Part shown: piece by piece, positions 14,176-21,478 of the stretch
Numbering within the stretch: position 1 is the first letter of the stretch
Layout of the letters: each line of letters opens with the position of its first letter
Origin: Chitinophagaceae bacterium UBA4407
Lineage (GTDB): Bacteria > Bacteroidota > Bacteroidia > Chitinophagales > Chitinophagaceae
Direction: 5' to 3'
DNA length: 21,765 nt
Assembly (NCBI GenBank): GCA_002390845.1
Contig: DGQT01000096.1
Location: 1-21,765 of the forward strand
Translations under genes and position numbers: made by a program
The notes under the pieces: generated by a model
Database searches by the model: none
Seen by the model: only the letters and a program-made list of their open reading frames with translations
Told to the model about the DNA's origin: nothing

Positions 14176-15201
14176 TTATCGCATAATAAACGGATAACGC
14201 AGGTAATTTTTTAATGCAAGGCCCGTACCCCTTACAACACTTTTAAGAGGATCGTCTGCAATATGAACCGGTAGTTTTATTTTCTGGCTCAACCGCCTGT
14301 CCAATCCACGAAGTAAAGCACCGCCACCAGTTAAGTATAAACCACGGCGGTAAATATCCGATGCCAGTTCAGGTGGTGTTGTTTCCAGTGCTTTCAAAAT
14401 GGCTTCTTCTATCTTAAAGATCGATTTATCCAGCGCTTCTGCTACTTCCTGGTAGCTAACCATAATTTGTTTAGGAATACCGGTTACAAGGTCGCGGCCA
14501 TTTACAGGTAAATCATCGGGTGGTGTTTCCAGATCTTTCATGGCAGCGCCTATTTGTATTTTTATCTGCTCGGCAGTTCTTTCACCAATCAATAAACTAT
14601 GGTAACGGCGCAGTGCTTCCATAATATCTGCAGTAAATTCATCGCCTGCAATACGAATACTTTGGTCGCATACAATACCAGCAAGTGCTATAACGGTAAT
14701 GCCTGTTGTACCACCACCAATATCAATAATCATATTACCAACGGGTTCTTCCACATCAATACCAATACCCAATGCAGCGGCCATAGGCTCGTGTAATAAA
14801 TAAACTTCTTTGGCACCAGCCTGTTCAGCACTGTCGCGAACTGCACGTTTTTCAACCTCGGTAATAGATGAAGGAATACAGATCATCATTCTCCAGCTTG
14901 GTGGAAATAAAGGCTTTTTTGGGTAGATCATTTTGATCATTTCCCGTATCATTAATTCGGCAGCGTTAAAGTCGGCGATTACACCATCTTTCAAAGGGCG
15001 TATGGTGCGGATGCTTTCATGTGTTTTTTCGTGCATCATCAATGCCCGCTTACCTACTGCCAGTACTTCTTTAAGATTATTTCTGTTGAGTGCTATTATG
15101 GAAGGCTCGTTCACTACAATTTCGTCGTTATGTATGATGAGGGTATTTGCGGTACCCAGGTCCATTGCTATTTCCTGTGTAAAAAAATTAAAAATTCCCA
15201 T
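14176..15201 (-). CDS. mreB: Rod-shape determining protein MreB
   Basis: MreB is the bacterial actin homologue that directs lateral wall synthesis along the membrane. The product has 341 residues, normal for the family. It has the phosphate 1 motif DLGTANT at 14-20, phosphate 2 IDIGGGTTGITV, the connect motif HEPMAAALGIGID, and the adenosine motif LTGGGALLRGLDRRL. The short amphipathic N-terminus MGIFNFF is expected for membrane contact. It is the first gene of mreB-mreC-mreD. Upstream lies a 617-nt gap with two family A copies. The start at 15201 is the only one that gives the standard N-terminus. Confidence 0.97.
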   Translation of the reverse strand: MGIFNFFTQEIAMDLGTANTLIIHNDEIVVNEPSIIALNRNNLKEVLAVGKRALMMHEKTHESIRTIRPLKDGVIADFNAAELMIREMIKMIYPKKPLFPPSWRMMICIPSSITEVEKRAVRDSAEQAGAKEVYLLHEPMAAALGIGIDVEEPVGNMIIDIGGGTTGITVIALAGIVCDQSIRIAGDEFTADIMEALRRYHSLLIGERTAEQIKIQIGAAMKDLETPPDDLPVNGRDLVTGIPKQIMVSYQEVAEALDKSIFKIEEAILKALETTPPELASDIYRRGLYLTGGGALLRGLDRRLSQKIKLPVHIADDPLKSVVRGTGLALKNYLRYPFIMR

Positions 15202-15495
15202 TATATCAGAGATTCCTGTGTTTTAGAATAAATTTTTTGAATGCCTGCAAAATTCATGTAAATAAACCGAATTAACAAAGTGAAAAATATAGATTTTAAA
15301 AGGGTTGCAGGTGAATTAACAACTGCTGTTAAAACAGGGGAGAACTTTATTGGGAAACCGCCAGTTAAATGCGTAAAAAGTGGTTTCGGAAATCCGCCGA
15401 CTTGTTATTGAAATGATTAACGTTGCTACTGCCTGATTATTTCTTTATCAAAAGAAATATTTACCGCTAATGTTTATTGCGATAAAAATCATTTT
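15202..15495. other. mreB upstream region
   Basis: No gene is seen on either strand. It should hold the mreB promoter, but I find no exact -7 box. A perfect 8-bp hairpin ATTTCTTT-atca-AAAGAAAT lies at 15439-15458, without a T-tract typical of terminators. Confidence 0.4.
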
Positions 15496-15799
15496 GAACC
15501 GGGCATCGGTTCTTTGGTAATCGCCTCTTGCGTCGCTCTCTTGTACGTTCAGAAAATAATTAAGCTTTACCGAAGCGAATATTTTAACCGCAGAGGCGCA
15601 AAGACGCAGGGATTAATTTCTTTGTGTCTCCCCGCCGCTGCGGTTTGTATTTTAGTTCGTCAAAGTTCCAAACGTTCAAGTGTGCGATCCCGAAATGAAT
15701 TCGGGACAGGCTGCCACGCTTCGCTAAATGTCGCCATGAAAGAGGAACTGTGAAACGAGCGTGGCAAGAAAAGCTCCATCAAGAAACTACAGCCGGGCA
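15496..15799. repeat. Composite inverted structure with family A copies A10 and A11
   Basis: A10 (+, 15496-15576) has head GAACCGGGC, core TTGCGTCGC (15528-15536) and tail AGCTTTACCGAAGC at 15563, exactly 35 nt from the core start. A11 (-, 15671-15799) has head GCCCGGCT (15791-15798) and a core split between TTGC (15764-15767) and GATCGCACACTTG. The insert in A11 contains GCCACGCT/AGCGTGGC arms (15713-15720, 15758-15765) and the perfect stem TCCCGAA/TTCGGGA (15688-15706). Between A10 and A11 lies a further hairpin (15586-15645). A11 is sense after purD, with its head 20 nt past the stop; A10 is antisense, upstream of mreB. Confidence 0.8.
15586..15645. repeat. Large hairpin unit (family D) between A10 and A11
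   Basis: The arms 15586-15598 (AACCGCAGAGGCG) and 15633-15645 (CGCCGCTGCGGTT) are reverse complements at 12 of 13 positions. The left arm and the following bases resemble 8657-8686, which lies directly after the tail of A7. Confidence 0.65.
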
Positions 15800-15818
15800 A
15801 ATAATTGTATTAAATATT

Positions 15819-17102
15819 TTACTCAAACTCGTAGCCAATGTCGTTCCTGTAATACATTCCATCGAAATGTATTTGTTGCAAAATTTCTTTTGATTTAAGC
15901 ACAGCGGCTCCAATATTTTCACCAAACGAAGTAACTGCTAATACACGCCCACCATTGGTTACAACAGAATTGCCCTGTAGTTTTGTGCCCGCATGAAAAA
16001 CAATCGAATCGCCTGTCTCTGTAATATTTTCTAACCCGGTAATGGTAATATTTTTTTTGTAATCGCCGGGATAACCGCCGCTAACTGCAACTACAGTTGC
16101 GCAGGCTCTTTCGTCGTATTCGATTTCAATATTTTGAAGTTCGCCATTATGCACTGCAAGAAACAATTCAACCAGATCATTCTTTAAACGCGGCATTACC
16201 ACTTCTGTTTCGGGATCGCCCATGCGACAGTTGTATTCAATTACAAAAGGTTCATTGTTTACTTTGATCAAACCAAAAAATATAAAGCCTTTGTAGTTGA
16301 TATTTTCTTCAGCAAGGCCATTAACTGTTGGTTCTATAATTCTTGTTATTACCTTATGCATAAACACATCATCAACAAAAGGCACGGGGCTTACACAGCC
16401 CATTCCGCCTGTGTTTAAACCGGTATCGCCTTCCCCAATTCTTTTATAATCTTTTGCATGACCGAAGATTTTATATTGTTTGCCATCTGTTAAAACAAAC
16501 ACACTTGTTTCAATGCCATCAAGAAATTCTTCTATAACCACTTTACTGCTGGCATCGCCAAATTGTTTATTAATGATCATTTCTTCAAACACACTTAACG
16601 CATCTGCATGTGTATTGCAGATCACCACGCCTTTACCTGCAGCAAGTCCGTCTGCTTTTAAAACAACCGGCAATGTGTGACCGGCAATGTATGCTTTGCC
16701 TGCTTCAAAATTTTCATTGGTAAACTCAGCATAACCCGCAGTTGGAATGTAATGCCTTTGCATAAATTTTTTGGAGAATGCTTTACTTCCTTCTAATTGT
16801 GCTCCACACGCTGCCGGGCCAATTACAAGAATATGCTGCAACATTTCATCTGCATTGTAGAAATCGCATATCCCTTTAACCAAAGGCTCTTCGGGGCCTA
16901 CAACAACCATTTCAATGTTATTCTGAATACAAAATTGTTTTTGCGATTCAAAATCGGTTACAGCAATTTCTATGTTTACCCCAAATTGTAATGTGCCTGC
17001 ATTGCCCGGTGCAATAAATAGCTTAGTGCAAAGCGTACTCTTTGCCATCTTCCATGCAAGTGCGTGTTCCCTGCCACCCGAACCCAATAAAAGTATATTC
17101 AT
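15819..17102 (-). CDS. purD: Phosphoribosylamine-glycine ligase (GAR synthetase)
   Basis: PurD joins glycine to phosphoribosylamine with ATP, the second step of purine synthesis. The product (427 residues from 17102) has the N-terminal loop GSGGREHA at 7-14, the ATP-grasp segment VVLKADGLAAGKGVVI, TGGMGCVSPVPF, and the metal-binding NCRMGDPETEVVMPRL. Two in-frame ATGs exist: 17108 (MAMNILLLG) and 17102 (MNILLLG). The second is chosen because family members usually begin directly with the beta strand. CGAAAGTA on the plus strand (17122-17129; TACTTTCG on minus) is a near match to the -7 box. It is monocistronic here. Confidence 0.95.
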   Translation of the reverse strand: MNILLLGSGGREHALAWKMAKSTLCTKLFIAPGNAGTLQFGVNIEIAVTDFESQKQFCIQNNIEMVVVGPEEPLVKGICDFYNADEMLQHILVIGPAACGAQLEGSKAFSKKFMQRHYIPTAGYAEFTNENFEAGKAYIAGHTLPVVLKADGLAAGKGVVICNTHADALSVFEEMIINKQFGDASSKVVIEEFLDGIETSVFVLTDGKQYKIFGHAKDYKRIGEGDTGLNTGGMGCVSPVPFVDDVFMHKVITRIIEPTVNGLAEENINYKGFIFFGLIKVNNEPFVIEYNCRMGDPETEVVMPRLKNDLVELFLAVHNGELQNIEIEYDERACATVVAVSGGYPGDYKKNITITGLENITETGDSIVFHAGTKLQGNSVVTNGGRVLAVTSFGENIGAAVLKSKEILQQIHFDGMYYRNDIGYEFE

Positions 17103-17121
17103 TGCCATGATTTTGAAGCGG

Positions 17122-17129
17122 CGAAAGTA
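17122..17129 (-). promoter_or_regulatory. Possible purD -7 box
   Basis: On the minus strand TACTTTCG matches TAnnTTTG at all but one base and lies 14-20 nt before the two candidate starts. No clear -33 TTG is seen, so this is weak. Confidence 0.35.
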
Positions 17130-17232
17130 AAGCCGATTTTACAATTAAGCTCCTGCTATTTGGAATTTATCTGTATTTTGAACCTTTAAACAAAAGCATA
17201 AACCTCAATCACTTCAACGAAAAATTAGTTTT

Positions 17233-18897
17233 ATGAACCAACCTGTTGTTAAAAAAGGTCACCCACGTGGTTTGTATGTGTTGTTCTTCACAGAAATGTG
17301 GGAACGTTTTGGTTATTATCTTATAGTAGGTATTCTGCTTTTATACCTGAAAGATACTACCGCCAATGGAGGCAAAGGAATGGATCTGTCAACAGGGGTT
17401 GATATTGTGGGCACTTATGTTGCGCTTGTTTATTTAACGCCTTTTATCGGTGGACTAATTGCTGACCGGTATTGGGGCTATATTAAATCTATCTATTTTG
17501 GGGGCTCTTTAATGGCGCTTGGCTATTTTCTGTTAGCCATTCCAGGTAGCAACACTTTACTTTATGTGGCATTGCTTTGTGTAATTGTAGGTAACGGTTT
17601 TTTTAAGCCAAACATCAGTGTTTTATTAGGTAACCTTTACAATAAAGATGAACTAAGATCAAAAAAAGATGTTGCATACAACATTTTTTACATGGGCGTA
17701 AATATAGGTGCGTTCGTATGCAATTTTGTGGCCGCCTACCTGCGTGTTAATTACAGCTGGGGTTATGCTTTTGCTGCTGCAGGCTTTGGTATGGTGCTGG
17801 GTTTGATTATCTTCTCAAGTGGTTTGAAACATGTAAAGAGTGCCAACATTATTAAACCGGCGAATAAGGACGATATGCCTGTTTCAAAAATTGCCTTGTA
17901 TGTATTTCTACCCGCAGCAATTGCTGGTGCAATTGGCTGGTTTATTCCCGGTAACCTAATTGGGTCTGACTCAAACGATGCATTTGTTTTTGCAAGCATC
18001 CCTGTTATTATTTTTTATTTTGGATTATGGTTTCGCGCAAAAGGTTTCGATAAAAAAAGGTTGGGCACATTGCTTACCATTTTTGGTGTAGCTATTATTT
18101 TCTGGAACATCTACAACCAGAATGCAACAGCATTAACTATTTGGGCAGATACATACACCAATAGGGAAACTTCACCTTTTGTAGAGAAAATACTTAAACC
18201 ATTTGCATTCCTGCAAACAGTAAATACAAAGCCACAGGAAGTTCCAGTTCTAGATAAGCAATTCAGGGCGCAGCATGGCCCAGCTGGTGAAGTATTAACC
18301 GCAACCGGCAACGATCCTTACCTCCAAAATTTACCAAAAGATCAATGGCCAAAAGAAGGTGAAGATCTTAAACTTATTTCAACGGAAATTTATCAGTCCA
18401 TCAATCCTTTCTGGATCATTGTTCTTACGCCACTTGTCGTCGGGTTTTTTGGGTTTCTTATGGCACGAAAAAAAGAAATGTCAACGCCCAGCAAATTTGC
18501 GTGGGGAACAATTGTTGCAGGCATGTCTTCGCTTATTATGGTATTTGCCTGTTTATCTACAAACATCTACGAAGACAAAGTTTCCAGTGCCTGGATATTT
18601 TTTAGTTACGGTGTTTTTACAATCAGCGAATTATTTATGAGCCCTGTTGGCTTATCGCTTGTTTCAAAAGTTGCACCACGCAGGTTTACGGCATTAATGA
18701 TGGGTGGCTGGTTTCTTACCACTTCACTGGGTGGAAAAATTTCCGGCATACTTGCTGGTTTCTGGGATCAGTTCGATAACAAAGCTGTGTTCTTCGCCAT
18801 TAGTGTAGTGGCGGCGGTTGTAGCTGGCTTGTTACTTTTCCCACTCACAAAAAAATTAAATAAAGTAGTTGAAGAAGCTTCTTCAATGAACGATTAA
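17233..18897 (+). CDS. POT-family proton-dependent oligopeptide transporter
   Basis: This inner-membrane proton symporter for di- and tripeptides (PTR2/POT family, major facilitator superfamily) has 554 residues and about 14 hydrophobic segments. The proton-coupling motif ExxERFxYY appears as EMWERFGYY at 21-29, followed by FIGGLIADRYWG and GNGFFKPNISVLLGNLY. The second PTR2 signature is FYMGVNIGAF. A long hydrophilic loop (about residues 310-385) sits between the two halves, as is common in Bacteroidetes homologues. The substrate is inferred from the family; no marker residue separates peptides from other substrates here. The gene is single and ends in a strong terminator. Confidence 0.93.
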   Translation: MNQPVVKKGHPRGLYVLFFTEMWERFGYYLIVGILLLYLKDTTANGGKGMDLSTGVDIVGTYVALVYLTPFIGGLIADRYWGYIKSIYFGGSLMALGYFLLAIPGSNTLLYVALLCVIVGNGFFKPNISVLLGNLYNKDELRSKKDVAYNIFYMGVNIGAFVCNFVAAYLRVNYSWGYAFAAAGFGMVLGLIIFSSGLKHVKSANIIKPANKDDMPVSKIALYVFLPAAIAGAIGWFIPGNLIGSDSNDAFVFASIPVIIFYFGLWFRAKGFDKKRLGTLLTIFGVAIIFWNIYNQNATALTIWADTYTNRETSPFVEKILKPFAFLQTVNTKPQEVPVLDKQFRAQHGPAGEVLTATGNDPYLQNLPKDQWPKEGEDLKLISTEIYQSINPFWIIVLTPLVVGFFGFLMARKKEMSTPSKFAWGTIVAGMSSLIMVFACLSTNIYEDKVSSAWIFFSYGVFTISELFMSPVGLSLVSKVAPRRFTALMMGGWFLTTSLGGKISGILAGFWDQFDNKAVFFAISVVAAVVAGLLLFPLTKKLNKVVEEASSMND

Positions 18898-18915
18898 TCA
18901 TACTCATTTCGTATA

Positions 18916-18944
18916 AAAAAAGCGGTGCAATGCACCGCTTTTTT
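18916..18944. terminator. Strong bidirectional intrinsic terminator
   Basis: This is a perfect 14-bp dyad: A-run plus AGCGGTGCA, one central base, TGCACCGCT plus T-run. The U-tract exists on both strands, so it can stop POT transcription (+), and also any minus-strand transcript reading out of the convergent glycosyltransferase gene. Confidence 0.9.
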
Positions 18945-18970
18945 ATGCAGATTATTATTGAATTTTTTAT

Positions 18971-19051
18971 GAGCCGGGCAGCAGCATTTCATAGCTTCGA
19001 CTCTTGCGTCGCACACTTTTACGTTCTGGTATTCTATTCATCAAAACAGCC
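18971..19051 (+). repeat. Family A element A12
   Basis: T-tract, head GAGCCGGGC at 18971-18979, a middle with TTTCATAGCTTCGA, core TTGCGTCGCAC at 19004-19014, TTTTACGTTC, and a tail ending AAAACAGCC at 19051, one base short of the standard spacing. It is sense after the POT gene, 26 nt past the terminator. Confidence 0.85.
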
Positions 19052-19125
19052 ATAACACAAGCTGGCAAACTATTTCAGCCTATATCAATGTTCAATTTTG
19101 ATGACTATAAGCTATTTGGAATGCA

Positions 19126-19258
19126 CGGCATTAAGCATTGTTTGATTTTGTAAACACGCTTACAATATGCCGAACAGTAAACAGAAAGTAAAAGTGAGTG
19201 ACACAACCAATGCTGATAGTAGTAATACAGCCAGTACACAAAAAAGATTTTTCAAACA
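19126..19258 (+). repeat. Family B element B2
   Basis: The blocks match B1: CGGCATTAA (19126), GCCG (19169), GTGAGTGACACAA (19194-19206), ATACAG (19225), GTA, ACAAAAA, T-run, AAACA (19254-19258). CGGCAT...CAATATGCCG also forms an imperfect inverted repeat within the first half. It lies between A12 and the end of the glycosyltransferase gene. Outside A12, B2 and the terminator, the 380-nt gap holds nothing else recognisable. Confidence 0.7.
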
Positions 19259-19277
19259 ACGTATAGTTATATCAACT

Positions 19278-20330
19278 TTATTGTAAAGCGAGAAGCCCTG
19301 GGTTATGCATCACCATTTCGCCTGTAACTTTTTTCTTACGAAGTTGCAATGCTTTCTCTATTACATGATCTACAACCTGGTTGGTAGTATTGTATAATTG
19401 TAATTTGCGTGGATTGCATCCATTCAGCCAGCCTGTAATTTGCTTATCAAATGTATCCCCGATTGAGGCAACGATAGGAACATTAAATTTATCTAATGCT
19501 GCAGCATTACACAATTGCTCGTACTGCCCTTTTATGGGAAGGCATAATAATTTCTTTTCCAGGTACAATGCTTCCGCAGGAGTTTCAAAGCCAGCACCGG
19601 TAATGATTCCATTACAATGAATCATGCTTTCGTTGAACGCTTTATTGCTAACAGGAATAAAAGTAATATTGCCATCAACCGTAATTTCTTTTACCCTTTT
19701 TGAAAATACTTCAAACTTTATTTCTTTTATTTTCTTTAATGCTTTTGCAACAGTTTCATCTGCATAATGCGAAAGATAAACGGTAATATGTCCTTTATCT
19801 GTTGGTGCTGCATTTAGTATATCACCTTTAATAACCGGACTAAAAATAAAATCATCATACTGCTCAAAATGCAGCCCCACATAGGCATCTGCTGCCGCAT
19901 ATTTTTTCAGAACAATTTCTCCTGCAATATTTTTTCTTTGTGGCCTTGGTGTATTTACTGATTGAAAACTTGCCTGGTGCCCAAAACCTACAGAAGGTAC
20001 ATTCTTTAACCTGCATGCCAATGCAGTAATACTTTCAAAGTCGTTGATAACAACATCATATTTTTCGACTGGTAATTGTTTGGCTTCGTTCCAAATTCTA
20101 AAAGGCTTTAGTGCTTTCAACATTTTCCAGTAATCCAAACCACCGCTGTTACCATAAAATAAACTTACGCCCAGACTTTTATATTTTACCGGTAAATCAA
20201 AATTGAGGTTGCTGTTATTGCCACTTAAGAATACATCTACTTTTCCATACTGCTGCAGGTATGGCATCAGTTCCATTGCTCTTGCAATATGCCCGTTTCC
20301 GGTGGCCTGTACCGCGTAAAATATTTTCAT
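19278..20330 (-). CDS. GT-B-fold glycosyltransferase
   Basis: The product has 350 residues. It begins MKIFYAVQATGNGHIARAME, the glycine-rich first loop (GNGH at 11-14) of GT-B enzymes related to MurG and UDP-glycosyltransferases. The C-terminal donor-site block is ITGAGFETPAEALYLEKKLLCLP, with the acidic Glu and Pro typical of nucleotide-sugar binding, followed by GQYEQLCNAAALDK. It resembles the Glyco_trans_1_3 group. Donor and acceptor are unknown. Its ATG overlaps the stop of the upstream LpxH-like gene by one base (TAATG), so the two are translationally coupled and probably act on the same envelope lipid or glycan. Confidence 0.85.
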   Translation of the reverse strand: MKIFYAVQATGNGHIARAMELMPYLQQYGKVDVFLSGNNSNLNFDLPVKYKSLGVSLFYGNSGGLDYWKMLKALKPFRIWNEAKQLPVEKYDVVINDFESITALACRLKNVPSVGFGHQASFQSVNTPRPQRKNIAGEIVLKKYAAADAYVGLHFEQYDDFIFSPVIKGDILNAAPTDKGHITVYLSHYADETVAKALKKIKEIKFEVFSKRVKEITVDGNITFIPVSNKAFNESMIHCNGIITGAGFETPAEALYLEKKLLCLPIKGQYEQLCNAAALDKFNVPIVASIGDTFDKQITGWLNGCNPRKLQLYNTTNQVVDHVIEKALQLRKKKVTGEMVMHNPGLLALQ

Positions 20331-21190
20331 TATGGTGCAGTTATTATTAAAGAATTAATAAACATAGCAACCTCGTCTGTTACAACATTTAACTGCGGTA
20401 ATTTCTTTTCCATTTTTACCACTCCAGCTGTTGCGGAAACGAAATCTTTTTCATCATAATGAAAGATTCTCCACTCGTTGCTGTTATATTCTAAACTGGT
20501 AAGGTTTTCTATCCAGTCGCCGCTGTTCATATAGGTAACTTTTCCTTCAGGCGTTTCTATTACACGTTGTTGTGGCTGGTGAATATGGCCACATATTACA
20601 TAATCATATTTCTTTGCAATGGCAAGCTCAGCAGCGGTTTGCTCAAAATCACCAATCCACGATACAGCTTTTTTTACACTGTTTTTTACACGCTTGCTGA
20701 AACTCATTTTCTCACGGCCCATTATTTTCAAAAACCAGTTTACAAACCTGTTGATCAATATCAGCAGATCGTAACCGTGGCCACCAAGTTTTGCGAGAAG
20801 TTTAGCGCTGCCTTTTGTGGTTGCATCGAATACGTCACCATGAAAGATCCAGGTAACTTTACCATTGATCTCCATCACCATTTTATCTGTTAACTGAAAA
20901 TTGCCAATCTGTAAATCGCTGTAGCGGCGCAACATTTCATCGTGGTTGCCGGTAATATAAATTACCCGTGTGCCTTTACCAAGCAGGCTCATGATTTCTT
21001 TAATCACCTGCATGTGGCTAACCGGAAAATATCTTTTGCTAAACTGCCAGCCATCGATAATATCGCCGTTCAAAATAAGTATGCCTGGAGAAATACTTTT
21101 GAGATAATTTACAATTTCTGTAGCATGGCAACCATAAGTGCCTAAATGCAGATCGCTCATTACTACTACTTCAACCTGCCTGCGTTCCAT
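20330..21190 (-). CDS. LpxH-like metallophosphoesterase
   Basis: This is a calcineurin-type phosphoesterase with two metals. The motifs are complete and in order: DLH at 13-15, GD at 42-43 (NGDIIDGW), GNHDE at 81-85, HGDVFD near 115-120, and CGHIHQP with YMNSGDW further on. The arrangement is that of UDP-2,3-diacylglucosamine diphosphatase (LpxH/LpxI-like enzymes of lipid A synthesis) and its paralogues. At 286 residues it is longer than E. coli LpxH, and the middle segment LLILINRFVNWFLKIM is hydrophobic, suggesting membrane contact. Coupling to a glycosyltransferase points to glycolipid metabolism, but the true substrate cannot be given, so no symbol is assigned. Confidence 0.88.
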   Translation of the reverse strand: MERRQVEVVVMSDLHLGTYGCHATEIVNYLKSISPGILILNGDIIDGWQFSKRYFPVSHMQVIKEIMSLLGKGTRVIYITGNHDEMLRRYSDLQIGNFQLTDKMVMEINGKVTWIFHGDVFDATTKGSAKLLAKLGGHGYDLLILINRFVNWFLKIMGREKMSFSKRVKNSVKKAVSWIGDFEQTAAELAIAKKYDYVICGHIHQPQQRVIETPEGKVTYMNSGDWIENLTSLEYNSNEWRIFHYDEKDFVSATAGVVKMEKKLPQLNVVTDEVAMFINSLIITAP

Positions 21191-21214
21191 TGTTTATAGA
21201 GGTTTTACAAAGGT

Positions 21215-21242
21215 GTAACCATTACGTTACCTGTATGTTACC
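21215..21242 (-). promoter_or_regulatory. Three helically phased GTwACC repeats upstream of the phosphoesterase operon
   Basis: GTAACC at 21215-21220, GTTACC at 21226-21231 and GTTACC at 21237-21242 are spaced by exactly 11 nt, one helical turn. They lie 25-52 nt before the phosphoesterase start. The spacing is like that of winged-helix (OmpR/PhoB-type) binding sites, which is inference. Confidence 0.45.
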
Positions 21243-21329
21243 TGCACATTAAACCATTATGAACTGTATGTGAAGAGAACGTTATGAATTGGGGCTTAAC
21301 AAGTGGCGGGAATTTGCTGATTTTTATCA

Positions 21330-21438
21330 GAACGTACAAAATATGGCGTCGCTTTAATCTTCGCTTTGCTCAATAAAGCCATGACAGCCGAAGAGTGCGA
21401 CGCAACAAAAGCTTCATAGAAATTCTTTTGCCGGGTAC
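21330..21438 (-). repeat. Family A element A13, probably with an insert
   Basis: On the minus strand: T-tract, head GTACCCGGC (21430-21438), middle TTTCTATGAAGCTTT, core TTGCGTCGCAC (21395-21405) and CTCTT. The usual GTACGTTC end is not adjacent but appears at 21330-21339, about 53 nt away, so the copy seems split by inserted bases. The insert has ATGGC...GCCAT arms (21343-21382). The copy is sense after tRNA-Phe, directly after its terminator. Confidence 0.7.
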
Positions 21439-21440
21439 AA

Positions 21441-21471
21441 AAAATAAAAACCCCGACATTAACTGCCGGGG
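21441..21471 (-). terminator. tRNA-Phe terminator
   Basis: On the minus strand CCCCGGCA-gttaa-TGTCGGGG forms an 8-bp stem (one G-U pair), followed by TTTTTATTTTTTG. It starts 8 nt after the tRNA 3' end. Its T-tract is also the T-tract before the head of A13. Confidence 0.8.
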
Positions 21472-21478
21472 TTTTGAG

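Noticed and set aside
15439..15458. Perfect AT-only hairpin upstream of mreB as a terminator
   Set aside because: No T-tract follows on either strand and the stem has only two G-C pairs; kept only as a note.
15514..15753. 79-codon open frame on the plus strand
   Set aside because: It consists wholly of repeats A10, the central hairpin and A11, so it is an artefact of repeat sequence.
639..21438. CRISPR array as an explanation of the repeats
   Set aside because: Copies are kilobases apart, in both orientations, with no regular spacers and no cas genes.
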